Source: a bacterium (lineage in GTDB: Bacteria; 4484-113). Taken from it: 52,111 nt of DNA. The stretch lies in NCBI GenBank assembly GCA_021163765.1, contig JAGGTK010000015.1:1-52111 (forward strand). Direction: 5' to 3'. The notes below the pieces were generated by a model. It worked only from the letters and a program-made list of their open reading frames with translations, had not been told where the DNA came from and did not search any database. Within the stretch, counting starts at the first letter, position 1. Each line of letters starts with the position of its first letter. Shown piece after piece: positions 39,354 to 48,814 of this stretch. Both the position numbers and the translations under genes were made by a program.

Positions 39354-42137
39354 TTACTCCAGCCCATACAGCACGAATGGGGACCAGAAGCGAGGGTCGG
39401 CGAAGCGGTCGCTGCGAGCCAGAGACTGCTTTGCAGCGCGTAAGGCTTCGCTTTTTAACATCTGGTTCTCCCACCAGTTTCGGTAAAACTGGACCATTAG
39501 CTCCCGTGTAGCATCGTCATTCACCTGAGCCAGAGATGCGATTATTGCATTTGCCCCGGCATAGAGGTATCCCTGGCTGATGCCCATCAGTCCCTCGCCG
39601 GCGCTCACATTGCCTTCAAAGCTGTGGCAGCAAGAAAGGACAATGAGCTCGCATCCGTCCATCGGTATACCCATGACCTCGCACATTGACAAGAACCCGT
39701 CTTCGGTTATTGCTGCTTCATGCGGTTCGAAGGCACGTTCGGGGCTTTCTTGCTGATAGGCGTAGATCCCATTTAGCAGCGGAATGGACGAGAGCCTGCC
39801 GTGGGTAGCCAGATGAACGACACGCTTGCCGGGCAGACTGTCCTTCAACCAGGATTCGGTTACTTCCGCGTCCATCCGTGGTGTTGCTCCGAGGATTTTT
39901 CCTACACTTTCCAATTCCCGGTGCACGCCGGGCAGCGGTGTCAGCCGGTTTCGCGTGGCCAGAGTGCTTGAAGGCTTTTGACTAGCTTCAATTCCAACTT
40001 CCCCGGGGAGTTTCGTTTTGCTAAATGACACACCTGCGACGAGTGTATCGCGATTCCTCTGCCCGCTGCTGGCATAAGTGAGCATTGTTGCGCTGGAGGA
40101 ATAGCTGATGGCATGTTTGTCTAAAACCAGGTGCCCTGCATGATCAATCAGCGCGTCGAAAGGAACGGAGAAAAGCGCTCCATCGGGACAGATTATCAAA
40201 TGGCTCTCTTTAGAAAGCACGTGAGAGATGGGTGCCAGCAGCAGGTCGTACAAAGCGCGACCGGCTTCGTTCTGCTTCGCCTTGCGGGGATCGTAGAGCA
40301 TCGCTACCTGGCGCGTAATCCAATCATCATCAGCGCCTTCGTTGGCCAAAGCAGGAAACTTAGCAGTTGTCACGGCTAGCTTGCCTGATTTTGGGAGTGC
40401 GAAGATAGTTACGCTATCTTCTGTCAGGAGATAATCCAGCAGCACTTGATTACGGTGGAGGACTTCTTGCTGGATGTCACTGGCCGATATCCCCTTTATC
40501 TGGAGGATTTTGGCGATCCGAGGATTGCGCTTTTGGACGAACGCCCAGGCGTCATCGGCCTTTCGCGTGTATTCCTCAATCTGCTCTATAATACGGGACC
40601 TTTCATCCAAAGCTGGCTCGTTATTCTCGGTATCACCGGGCAGTTCTTGAAGTCGCTTTTGCAGAGTTTGTAGATAAGCGTTTGCGGAACGATAGTCATT
40701 CAACGTTTGCTGTACCTGCGCGTCACGCACGTATGTTTTTGCCTGCGCCAGAAGCTGCAGTAGCGAGCTGCTTTTGAAGGACTCTACAGTTTGCAGCGCC
40801 TGCTCGAATTCTCCGAGTTCAATCTGAAGCTTGGCCAGCAGGCTTCCAATGTCGTGTAACCTTGCCGCCAGCCCCCCTTTAAGACCGGACTCCCAGGTAA
40901 ACTGGGTTGCTTGCGCGGAATATATGCTGAAGGCTTGCCGTAAGTCCCCTTTCGCTGATGCGTAATCACTGCTTTCATATCGCAGTCTGGCGCGCTGGGC
41001 CAGGGCATGTGCGTGCTCGGAAGAGGCGCCAATCTCCCGGGCATTGCTGACAGCCTTGTTATAGCACTGAACCGCCATATCTGGATGGCCGGAATCGCGG
41101 TAAAGGTCGCCCAGCGTGGTGGTCACAAGAGCTTCGCGCCGCCGGAAATCGCCTTCATGGAGAACACGCGCGGCTTCTTCGCAGTACGCCAGGCCTTCCT
41201 CGTATTTTTCGAGCCTTCGGTAGACATCGCCAATCTTGGCTAGCGATTCGCCAAGTCCACGCCAGTACCTGGGCGGCTGGTGCCGCAGCGTTTCCACTGA
41301 TTCTGATAAGTATTTGAGAGCGCGCTCGTAATTGCCGTAGTCGTAATAGACGCTGCCGATGCTCCCGAGGGCAAACCCCTCGTATACTAGATTCTCCATG
41401 TCCCGCGACATCTGCAGACAATGCTGAAAGCGCTCCAACGCCTCTTCTGTTAAGCCCAACCTGTAGTAGAGATCGGCGATAGAGTAGGTTGTGTTTACTA
41501 AACCCGTGTGGTCGTTCCGAGTAGCGTAGGCGTCATACGACTTGCGGAAGCTGTCAAACGCTTTGTTATACTCCGAGACCGCCGCATATTCCCAGCCTAG
41601 AAGCTTGTATAGCTCCGCCATCGGCCTTATTAAGCTCTCACCTGCAGTCTCGCATTCTCTGATTCCTACTTGCGCATATCGAATGGCTTCTTTTAGCTTC
41701 CATTGCCTTCTCAGATTGTCGCTAATCTCGTAAAGGGATGTAATCATATGAGGTGTGTAGTCCAGTATAAGCGCGATGTATCGCATTTGGCTTGCGTAGC
41801 GTAACGAAGCCTCGTGGTCGCAGTTCATGCCGGGCAGGGGATGACCAACGCAAAATATTTTCGCCTTCTCAGCTATTTCATCCAGAAGCTCCTTGAGTTT
41901 CGCATCCGAAAGCTTCTGCCATTCGGCCGGCAGGTCGGCGCATGTGACCGGCTTCTCGCCCAGAAGCTTCGCTTCCTCGGGCTGCCACTTGGCAAGGGGA
42001 ACGGGGGAGACTGGTGCCGGTTCCGATTGCTTAGATTGGGTGCATGTAGTTGCTGCAAGGAGCGCGGCCGCAGCAATCAGCGTGCGGGATGATCTGAGTA
42101 TAGGTTTCATAGCACGCTTTATTGCACTCGCTCCCAT
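39354..42137 (-). CDS. Exported TPR-CHAT caspase-like protease
   Basis: 927 residues. An N-terminal hydrophobic segment (SSRTLIAAAALLAATTC) acts as signal, possibly a lipoprotein with an imperfect lipobox. About ten TPR-type repeats lie at ~110-470 (IADLYYRLGLTEEALERF, GSVYYDYGNYERALKYL, LGDLYRDSGHPDMAVQCY), then a helical linker, then a C-terminal CHAT domain (~600-927). The catalytic pair is His779 in HLATHG and Cys837 in LSCC; GEGLMGISQGYLYAGANAIIASL is also typical. CHAT proteases cleave partner proteins on activation through their TPRs. Last gene of an operon with an ECF-like sigma and its membrane anti-sigma. Start ATG 42137; ATG 42110 is an alternative. Confidence 0.9.
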   Translation of the reverse strand: MGASAIKRAMKPILRSSRTLIAAAALLAATTCTQSKQSEPAPVSPVPLAKWQPEEAKLLGEKPVTCADLPAEWQKLSDAKLKELLDEIAEKAKIFCVGHPLPGMNCDHEASLRYASQMRYIALILDYTPHMITSLYEISDNLRRQWKLKEAIRYAQVGIRECETAGESLIRPMAELYKLLGWEYAAVSEYNKAFDSFRKSYDAYATRNDHTGLVNTTYSIADLYYRLGLTEEALERFQHCLQMSRDMENLVYEGFALGSIGSVYYDYGNYERALKYLSESVETLRHQPPRYWRGLGESLAKIGDVYRRLEKYEEGLAYCEEAARVLHEGDFRRREALVTTTLGDLYRDSGHPDMAVQCYNKAVSNAREIGASSEHAHALAQRARLRYESSDYASAKGDLRQAFSIYSAQATQFTWESGLKGGLAARLHDIGSLLAKLQIELGEFEQALQTVESFKSSSLLQLLAQAKTYVRDAQVQQTLNDYRSANAYLQTLQKRLQELPGDTENNEPALDERSRIIEQIEEYTRKADDAWAFVQKRNPRIAKILQIKGISASDIQQEVLHRNQVLLDYLLTEDSVTIFALPKSGKLAVTTAKFPALANEGADDDWITRQVAMLYDPRKAKQNEAGRALYDLLLAPISHVLSKESHLIICPDGALFSVPFDALIDHAGHLVLDKHAISYSSSATMLTYASSGQRNRDTLVAGVSFSKTKLPGEVGIEASQKPSSTLATRNRLTPLPGVHRELESVGKILGATPRMDAEVTESWLKDSLPGKRVVHLATHGRLSSIPLLNGIYAYQQESPERAFEPHEAAITEDGFLSMCEVMGIPMDGCELIVLSCCHSFEGNVSAGEGLMGISQGYLYAGANAIIASLAQVNDDATRELMVQFYRNWWENQMLKSEALRAAKQSLARSDRFADPRFWSPFVLYGLE

Positions 42138-42158
42138 ATTCCACTACGGGGCTAACCG

Positions 42159-43196
42159 CTAGTCCTCGGACAATATCTCGTGCAGGCGTTGCCGGACTGC
42201 CTCGGCCTCTTTATACAACTGGTAGTGCGTAAAGATCTCGTAGAGCGGGATAAGGTTCCACTTATCGGTGAGCTCGGCTATACCGCTAACAAGGTTTTCT
42301 TCTGTGACAAGATTGGCTTTAGCTGCTAGCCTGATCCACTCCCAGTCTGTTTGTCCCAGGACATGAAACTCCTGCGCGACAGCGGCTTTTGCGTTCGGAA
42401 CGGATACCTTCCAGTAATACGAGCTGTCTTCGTTCACGGCAATGCGATATTCGGTTTCGCTCGCATCTAGCTTCTGCTTGAGCAACACATCACCTGCTTC
42501 GTTCTCCACAGTAAGCTCAATTGCCTCGGCGGAACCAAAATATTTCCACTGCAATATGACTTCTCCCGGCGGAACCGACGTGTCCACCGGATAGACTGGG
42601 AGCGGCATTTCGTCCGGTGTCGCACGCATAACGCTGGTTAAAATCGGCTCAAGCGACATAGCCCACAGCCTGGCCTGCTCGGATTCCGGCTTGGGTCCGC
42701 CGGACTTCACCGCTTTCACTCCCCTCTCAGTTATCTCCAACCTGCACGGTCCGAAGAACTTCTCGCGCGTTTGCTTCACCCAGTTGTAGAGCACGGCAGT
42801 TCCGCCCTCCGCTACGGTAACCGCGTCGCCCGCTTTCAGGTCGAGAATCGGCTGTAGCTTCACCGGTTGTGTATAGTTCTCCTCGTCTGATGGCGCGCGA
42901 AAGACCTGCAGCGTCTCCGTTTCCGCGTCCGGCACAACCAGCCGGGCCATCATCGCGTGCCCTGCGACTTGGGGCGCGATGGCCTCGGGATTCGTTGCAA
43001 GCCGCGGTAGTAAAAACGCCGCCAGTATCACGACCACGGCGGCAGCGCCGGACAGAAACACACCGCGCGCGATACGCTCACGGTGTAATCGCCGCTTCAC
43101 ACCTTCTATCGCGTGCAGAGATTCCTCTCTGAAGGCAGCCAGTTCCTCCTTCGTGAGGTCGTCTCCGTTAGTGCCAGATTTGCGCGTTTCGTTCAT
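42159..43196 (-). CDS. Membrane anti-sigma-like (FecR-type) protein
   Basis: 345 residues with single-span topology. A charged cytoplasmic N-terminus (~1-45) is followed by one transmembrane helix (~46-65, FLSGAAAVVVILAAFLLP) and a large extracytoplasmic part. That part includes a FecR-like beta domain (~105-175; LDLKAGDAVTVAEGGTAVLYNW, GPCRLEITERGVKAVKSGG) and an Ig-like region (~215-285). Its ATG overlaps the sigma gene's stop by 4 nt, the usual layout of sigma/anti-sigma pairs. It lies 21 bp before the TPR-CHAT gene. It probably holds the sigma factor at the membrane. The N-terminal segment lacks a recognisable zinc anti-sigma motif, so inhibition is inferred from order and topology. Confidence 0.78.
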   Translation of the reverse strand: MNETRKSGTNGDDLTKEELAAFREESLHAIEGVKRRLHRERIARGVFLSGAAAVVVILAAFLLPRLATNPEAIAPQVAGHAMMARLVVPDAETETLQVFRAPSDEENYTQPVKLQPILDLKAGDAVTVAEGGTAVLYNWVKQTREKFFGPCRLEITERGVKAVKSGGPKPESEQARLWAMSLEPILTSVMRATPDEMPLPVYPVDTSVPPGEVILQWKYFGSAEAIELTVENEAGDVLLKQKLDASETEYRIAVNEDSSYYWKVSVPNAKAAVAQEFHVLGQTDWEWIRLAAKANLVTEENLVSGIAELTDKWNLIPLYEIFTHYQLYKEAEAVRQRLHEILSED

Positions 43197-43870
43197 ATCT
43201 CAGTATCTCCCTTCTCAACTACCCCTTCTTCTTTCTGCATTTTGATGCCCAGAGCGCTTCGCATTTCGTGAATAATATCTTCGCGGTAATAATGCACGAC
43301 GTGCCGCACGGCGTCAACTTCCATCCCCGTCGCTTCCGCAATATCGGTATACGGATCTTCGGCAAGCAACCTCCTTTCGAGTATGTACGCCGTTTTTGCA
43401 GGATCGCGCGAACTGCTGGCTGCCTTCCCGATTGCCGCCCTCGCGGATGGAACGATACGGTTTTCCTTCCACTGGTTCGTCAGCCACTTGAGAGGATTGA
43501 ATCCGGGATTCGCCGGCGCCTGGAAGCCCGTTTCCTGAGCCTTCTCCAGGCTGACCTCGCGGCGCCACCTGCGCAGGATTCTCCCGTTGCTGGACATCAC
43601 CGTTTTGATGATCCGTCGCAGGTATCCCTTGTAGGAACCCACGGTGGTTGTGTTTTTGCTGAGCCTGCCGGCGTATTTAGCGGCGCGCAGGTAGATATCG
43701 TGCAGGACTTCCTGGCGCGAGTGTTCGTCGTATTCCTGGTAGAGGGCGTAGTCATGCTTGAGGATATGCAGGATGAAGGGGCCGAAGAGGTCGAGGAATT
43801 CGCGCCAGCCGTCCGCGCCGCGTGCGAGCGCCCGCAGGACTTCGCGCAGTTTCTCCGTACCGGCGTCCAT
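43193..43870 (-). CDS. ECF-like sigma-70 family factor
   Basis: 225 residues. Region 2 is at ~15-95 (LFGPFILHILKHDYALY, EVLHDIYLRAAKYAGRL, YLRRIIKTVMSSNGRILRRWRRE), then a longer-than-usual linker. Region 4 is a helix-turn-helix at ~160-215 (ILERRLLAEDPYTDIAEATGMEVDAVRHVVHYY). I choose ATG 43870: it is preceded by AGGGGG and lies downstream of the promoter at 43944-43973; longer frames begin upstream of that promoter. It overlaps the anti-sigma gene by 4 nt. It probably directs transcription of its own operon and of genes elsewhere. Confidence 0.83.
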   Translation of the reverse strand: MDAGTEKLREVLRALARGADGWREFLDLFGPFILHILKHDYALYQEYDEHSRQEVLHDIYLRAAKYAGRLSKNTTTVGSYKGYLRRIIKTVMSSNGRILRRWRREVSLEKAQETGFQAPANPGFNPLKWLTNQWKENRIVPSARAAIGKAASSSRDPAKTAYILERRLLAEDPYTDIAEATGMEVDAVRHVVHYYREDIIHEMRSALGIKMQKEEGVVEKGDTEI

Positions 43871-43943
43871 CCATCCCCCTCTTGCCCGGGCCGGCGCTGT
43901 CAGGCTCATTGCCTGTCGCCAGCCCCTGCTAGCCTGAGAGGGG

Positions 43944-43973
43944 ATTATAAGCTGTAAGCTAGTTGTTACGCAA
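43944..43973 (-). promoter_or_regulatory. Promoter of the sigma/anti-sigma/CHAT operon
   Basis: Minus strand TTGCGT (43973-43968), 18 bp, TATAAT (43949-43944). It looks sigma-70-like rather than an ECF motif, so basal expression may not need the encoded sigma. Confidence 0.55.
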
Positions 43974-44093
43974 ACTGCCATTATCTCGTGCCCCGTAAGG
44001 CTCGGTCCATTTTCAACTCAACACACCGGGCCACCCGCCTTCAGGACCCAACGCTCCCTTTGGCAGGTGACCCTTGCTGAGATGGTTTTATGT

Positions 44094-46463
44094 TTATGAC
44101 GCTGGTGGCCACGGGCCCAGCCAATGGGCGAACTTCAGGTCTTCGTTGGTGTCATCGAAGTAGCTTATCGCCGGTCTTCCTGAAGAATCGAATGCAAGGG
44201 ACGTAAACCGGCCCACATTACCTAGCGCATCCACGATATGTCTGTTCCAACCGCCGCTCTTGAAAGCGAACCTGAGGTTACCGTTGCCTTCGTCGTAGTA
44301 GCTTATGCAAGGATTGCCCGAAGAGTCGAATGCGAGTGAGCAGTACTTTCCGACATTGGTGTCAGAGTCGGGGGTGTCGTGGTTCCATGGGTCCCAGTAG
44401 GATCCCCCGCCTGGCCAAGCGAGCTTCAATCGGGCGTCGTAGGTGCGGTAATAAGCAATGTATGGCACTCCAGAAGAAGTGAAGGCGAGAGAAGTGGTAG
44501 AGATTCCGCCCGTTGCGTCTACTTCGTTATTAATGTTCCAGGACCCATCTGCGTTCTGCCAGGCAAACGACAATGAACCGTCTTCCAGGAAGTAACTAAT
44601 ACGCGCTCTGTTAACCGAAGGACTGAAGCCAAGAGAGGTGTAATACCCAGCATCCCCGATATCAACGAATTCGACATCCCAAGTGCTGCCGGTCCGTTCT
44701 GCAACCTTCAAGGCGTAAGTGGACCAAGTTGAGTTCCACCCCTGATAGCTAATAACTGGACAACCTGAGCTATTAAACGCAAGAGAGTTGTAAGCACCAG
44801 CATCACCACCAGACGAATCGACAGTGTCATTATCCCAACTGCTTCCATCCCACCAGGCAATGTTCAAACTGTCCCAAGTATAGTAGCTTATACTTGGGTT
44901 ACCGGATTGGTCGAAAGCCAGAGACAAGGACTCGCCCATATTCCCCGTATATGCAACGTCGATGTCCCAGCTCGACCCATTCCACTGGGCGTACTTCAGA
45001 TTGCCGGAGATCAAGTTCTTATATGCGATCGCTGGATAGTCAGTGATCGGGTCGTAGCTCAAAGATGTGTAGCCACCTACAGAGCCTGTTGAATCCACTG
45101 TCTCGGTCTGCCACTCCTCGCTGGGTTCAGTAAGCTGACCATCAACAGAGTAATCCGAGTAGCCGGAGTATGCGTAGACATGAAGGTAGAAAGGTGAGGT
45201 ATCGCCGGCTACGAACGTATACTCAATGTACTCCTCATCTCCGATACCGTATGAACCTTCGAGCTCATCGCCATTACTGTCCTCAAGCTCCATATCGAGG
45301 TCACCTGTGCCCGAGTCCAGGTGAAGCCAGAGCTTCACGGTCCAGCCAACGGGGTCCGAATGTGAGAACTTGAACCAATCGTCATCGTCGCCATCGTATC
45401 CGCCGGGACCCAGGTTTCCTGTGAAGTTGCTGAAGTCGAAGTTGGGAAAGGAGTTGGCTTGGCCGGGACTGTCGTTGTTCTCTACTTCGTCGTAGTCGCC
45501 ACCGTTAGTGACAGTGACGGTGTTAGTATCAGTCGCATCGTTTTCGGCAGCATCATAGGCTATGGCTGTAAAGCCCACTTCCCCCACATCGTCTTCTACG
45601 AAAGTGTAGGGTGGAGCAGCATAAGGAGCGGTGTTGTCCGTGTGATACAGCGTGCTCTTAATGTAGAACTCAACCTTAGAAACTCCGACATTATCGCTCG
45701 CGTTGGCAGTGAAGCTGGTCGTATCGCCGACGTCAAACGCCGCTCCATCTGTAGGAGCAGTCACTGAAACTGATGGTGGCTCGGGATCACCATTTGGTCC
45801 CCGTATCTCCATCGTGTGAATCGTGGCTACATCTAGCGAGTAAACAACTACAGCGATATACACGTTACCATTCCCCGAAACAACGCCTGAGGGTAGGTCT
45901 ATGGGCCACTCAGGCGATTCAGCAGGTGGAGTATTAAATGGACCGAACCGCTGCCAATGAGGCGTCGCCGAATAAACCACCGTATAGACATAGAACTTAT
46001 TGCCGGGTCCGAGTCCTATATCAGCGTCAAGCTCCTGTACGTCATCTCCGTTGTGACCTGTAAGCTTGTAGATTGCATAGGCCATATACTTGGAGTCCCC
46101 GATAGAGCCACTGCCGCTGTAGATCTGTAGTGAATTGACTTGCTCTTGCCATGTACCGGGGCGGGACCGTGCCCAGGTTGTAATCCCGTTCTTCGAGTCG
46201 GGCAGAATGGAAACCTGCTTTTTTCCTCCGTCGTCTTGTCCGTCATCAGCGATGATCAGCTCCAATAGCTCATCTAGCGTGGTTGGTGCCTCGCTTATCT
46301 CATCTGACGGATGAGCGACAGACTCACCAAGATGGTTGTTAGTTGCCTGCAAGAGGTTGTGCATGCCCGGATCAGAGGCAGGAATGTTCTTCCCACTGCC
46401 GCAGGCAAAAAGGAACGTGACTAGAATAAAAGCAAGTATCGTTGTCCATATTTGAATCTTCAT
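44094..46463 (-). CDS. Lipoprotein with Ig-like, PPC and seven-repeat propeller domains
   Basis: 789 residues. Lipoprotein signal, lipobox LFAC (~18-21). Order: an unassigned beta segment (~85-225), a bacterial Ig-like domain (~233-320, SVTAPTDGAAFDVGDTTSFTA), a prepeptidase C-terminal (PPC-like) domain (~325-445, DWFKFSHSDPVGWTVKLWL), and seven repeats (~455-785) such as SLAFDSSGNPCISYYDEGNGNLRFAF that match a seven-bladed propeller. The repeats are paralogous to those of the 31663-35382 lipoprotein. AAAGGAGG precedes the ATG. It follows another Ig-rich lipoprotein by 44 bp and is probably co-transcribed with it. Surface or periplasmic binding role inferred. Confidence 0.85.
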   Translation of the reverse strand: MKIQIWTTILAFILVTFLFACGSGKNIPASDPGMHNLLQATNNHLGESVAHPSDEISEAPTTLDELLELIIADDGQDDGGKKQVSILPDSKNGITTWARSRPGTWQEQVNSLQIYSGSGSIGDSKYMAYAIYKLTGHNGDDVQELDADIGLGPGNKFYVYTVVYSATPHWQRFGPFNTPPAESPEWPIDLPSGVVSGNGNVYIAVVVYSLDVATIHTMEIRGPNGDPEPPSVSVTAPTDGAAFDVGDTTSFTANASDNVGVSKVEFYIKSTLYHTDNTAPYAAPPYTFVEDDVGEVGFTAIAYDAAENDATDTNTVTVTNGGDYDEVENNDSPGQANSFPNFDFSNFTGNLGPGGYDGDDDDWFKFSHSDPVGWTVKLWLHLDSGTGDLDMELEDSNGDELEGSYGIGDEEYIEYTFVAGDTSPFYLHVYAYSGYSDYSVDGQLTEPSEEWQTETVDSTGSVGGYTSLSYDPITDYPAIAYKNLISGNLKYAQWNGSSWDIDVAYTGNMGESLSLAFDQSGNPSISYYTWDSLNIAWWDGSSWDNDTVDSSGGDAGAYNSLAFNSSGCPVISYQGWNSTWSTYALKVAERTGSTWDVEFVDIGDAGYYTSLGFSPSVNRARISYFLEDGSLSFAWQNADGSWNINNEVDATGGISTTSLAFTSSGVPYIAYYRTYDARLKLAWPGGGSYWDPWNHDTPDSDTNVGKYCSLAFDSSGNPCISYYDEGNGNLRFAFKSGGWNRHIVDALGNVGRFTSLAFDSSGRPAISYFDDTNEDLKFAHWLGPWPPAS

Positions 46464-46507
46464 CTCATTTTCCTCCTTTCTTAGTCAATTTTCCCGGTTC
46501 AATCCCG

Positions 46508-48130
46508 TTAGTCCGGTGGCTGAACCCGGAAGAAGAGATCATTAGAATCGTGGCCTGAGTAAGTTGCCCACACCTTGAACTCGAAGTCGAATGGGCTCAC
46601 ATAGAGCATCCCCTCCGTTTCCTCATCGAAGCCAGTCCCGGGGTCGGTGCTGTTTTCGCACCACGTAACCATTGTCGTCAAATCGCTATCCAGATTGGAG
46701 TATGCCCGGAACTGCACTTGAAACTGGCCCTGCAATATGTACGGGTCGTCTGATGTGCCGCTACCAGGGAGCCCGGAAGGGGACGTGACCGCGATTCGGT
46801 CAAGGTATTCTGGTGGCACATGTGTCACGGTTGTATTTCTACTATCGCTATCAGATAGCTCGCCATCGCTGGCCGTTACGCTTATCGTCACGGTCGTGTC
46901 AGTGGAAACCGTTGGAGCGTTGTAAGTGACGCCGTTACCGCTTCCAGAGAAGTTCCCTCCGGCTCCACCGTCACTCCACGAGTAGGTGAGGGAATCGCCA
47001 TCCGGGTCGTGTGCTGTACAAGACACCGTACGGCTTTCACCACTCGGAATGGTTGGGGGAACGGTCATACTATCGATTACAGGATTGTGTATGTCGTGAG
47101 GCTCTACAGTTGTGTACGCGGTCTCTGTGTCTGATAACTCACCGTCACTGACGACAACCCTAATCGCGACGCCAGTCGGCACTGTAACCTCCGACGCCGT
47201 ATATGTTAAACTGCTACTGCTGCCGGGGATAGCGTGCCAGCCGCCTGGGACCTCCGGGTCCAGAGCATCCCAGCTGTACGTTAGCGGGTCGCCATTTGGG
47301 TCATGTGCTGTGCAGGAAACGGTTACGCTTCCACCGCTAGTAATGGATGAAGGAACGCTCATGCTGTCGATTACGGGAGGCTGGTTTTTTAACCTTCCGC
47401 TATCCGCGTTTGAGAAATCGCTATCCCCGTTGGCATTGTGAGCCTTCGCCTTGTACCAATAGGTGTTGGTATTCCCGGGGTTGTCGTCATATGGTGAGGA
47501 GCTGGTCTGACCTATATAGCCGTAGGTTCCAGACTGCGAGGTAGACCGATACAGCTTGTAGTAATCAGCACCGCTGCTGGCGGTCCAGGTAATGCGAATC
47601 TTGTCCGCGTAGGTGCCATCGCTCGCCTGAACATTCGTGGGCGGATTCGGTGGTTGTGGTTCTTGTACGCCCTCGCCAGACAGAGTCACACTAATAGGAG
47701 ATCCTTTATTAGTCGCATTGTGAGTGATCCGCAGCGTGCCCGTTTTGTCCCCGGTTGAAGATGGACTAAACCGGATTGTCACGGTCTTCGACTGTCCCGC
47801 AGGAAGATTGAAGCTCCCTCCACCGCTGATAATGGCAAAGACTGAGGTTCCTGAGGAGATGCCCGCTTCACCCGTCAGCGTATCCGTAGAACTGCTATCG
47901 TTGCTTATCGATAGGCTTGAATTCATGCTATGTCCTACTTCTACCTCACCGAAATCTATCGAGCTTCGTGTGACAGAGATGTCAATCCGAACTGATGGAC
48001 CATTTCCGTTATCGTCGCCGTTTCCATCGGGTGGTGGTATCACAGTACCACCACCGCCTCCACAGGAAGCGAAGCTAAGCATCGTTAGAATAACTAGGAA
48101 AAACACGCCGATTATTGCCCGGTTTCTCAT
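46508..48130 (-). CDS. Lipoprotein with ASH/HYDIN-like, FN3 and Ig-like domains
   Basis: 540 residues. The lipoprotein signal MRNRAIIGVFFLVILTM ends in lipobox FASC, then a Gly/Pro/Asn-rich linker. An ASH/HYDIN-type beta domain (~50-155; IDFGEVEVGHSMNSSLSISN, TVTIRFSPSSTGDKTGTL) is followed by FN3 (~165-250; PPTNVQASDGTYADKIRITW), then two Ig/PKD-like domains (~255-345 and ~352-440, both VSCTAHDPxGDxLTYSW) and a unique end. No enzyme motif. ATG 48130 is chosen because AAGGAG lies 8 nt upstream; upstream in-frame ATGs would include that site. Probably first gene of a two-gene lipoprotein operon with 44094-46463. Confidence 0.85.
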   Translation of the reverse strand: MRNRAIIGVFFLVILTMLSFASCGGGGGTVIPPPDGNGDDNGNGPSVRIDISVTRSSIDFGEVEVGHSMNSSLSISNDSSSTDTLTGEAGISSGTSVFAIISGGGSFNLPAGQSKTVTIRFSPSSTGDKTGTLRITHNATNKGSPISVTLSGEGVQEPQPPNPPTNVQASDGTYADKIRITWTASSGADYYKLYRSTSQSGTYGYIGQTSSSPYDDNPGNTNTYWYKAKAHNANGDSDFSNADSGRLKNQPPVIDSMSVPSSITSGGSVTVSCTAHDPNGDPLTYSWDALDPEVPGGWHAIPGSSSSLTYTASEVTVPTGVAIRVVVSDGELSDTETAYTTVEPHDIHNPVIDSMTVPPTIPSGESRTVSCTAHDPDGDSLTYSWSDGGAGGNFSGSGNGVTYNAPTVSTDTTVTISVTASDGELSDSDSRNTTVTHVPPEYLDRIAVTSPSGLPGSGTSDDPYILQGQFQVQFRAYSNLDSDLTTMVTWCENSTDPGTGFDEETEGMLYVSPFDFEFKVWATYSGHDSNDLFFRVQPPD

Positions 48131-48475
48131 CGCGAAGTCTCCTTCATATGGATTCATCACAGGTTTCGCCTGCGTTACTTAACTGAACACGCCAGAGCCG
48201 GATGTATGAGAATGGCGTGTCTGGAAGTCTGATGCGGACTGCGCTGGATTCTGGCTGGTTGTTGCAGACCCGCTAAAGCGCCAATCCAGCTGGATTTGTC
48301 GCTAAATTTTGCCGGGACGTCTCATAGCTTCCTGCCGCATGTGTTTAGTGAGGTAAGGCGGGTCGCGCCGAGCCGTCAAAGTCTTTGGACTTCCGATCCA
48401 GTACCGGCATTCACCAGCCGGCTAGCCTAGTGGCGAACGCGCGGCCTGCCCCTGACCACCGGGCTGGGGGGTCCG
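48131..48475. other. Intergenic stretch with no clear gene
   Basis: About 345 bp between divergent genes. A plus-strand frame without a start is open from ~48240 to TAG near 48430, and the minus strand holds a short tail ending ...RRPGKI-stop. Neither is convincing. No RNA gene, strong terminator or repeat seen. Confidence 0.5.
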
Positions 48476-48814
48476 GTGCCCATTACGATTGACATCAAGG
48501 CGTGGACCATTCGGGAAGCGGAGTGCCACGAGGCGCTAAACGCGCTCAAGGAATGCGTCGACGCGCTGGAGAGCGCGCCGTACATGTTCGACTCCACGAG
48601 CTACGGGTACTTGAGTTCAATCAGCAGCAAGCTTCCCGCGATTGAGGCTCGGATGAGCTACATCACTGACGAGGTCAATGATGATCCTGACAACCGAAAC
48701 TTCGAGCTAATTCGCGATTGGGCGGAAAGCGCCAAGACTCACGCTTACGCCGTGAAGCGCCTGATTGAAAAGTTCGCTTACCGAAACAAGGTCAAGGTGC
48801 ACTTTCTGCAGTAG
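48476..48814 (+). CDS. Hypothetical helical protein
   Basis: 112 residues from GTG 48476 (GGGGGG lies 4-9 nt upstream). Predicted mostly alpha-helical and soluble: WTIREAECHEALNALKECVDALES, SSISSKLPAIEARMSYITDEV, LIRDWAESAKTHAYAVKRLIEKFAY. No signal peptide, membrane span or recognised family. It has a codon pattern like its neighbours and stands alone. Possibly a small regulatory or structural protein. Confidence 0.5.
   Translation: MPITIDIKAWTIREAECHEALNALKECVDALESAPYMFDSTSYGYLSSISSKLPAIEARMSYITDEVNDDPDNRNFELIRDWAESAKTHAYAVKRLIEKFAYRNKVKVHFLQ

Noticed and set aside
48240..48430. Start-less open frames in the 48.2-48.4 kb gap
   Set aside because: No start codon with ribosome site and no recognisable motif on either strand.
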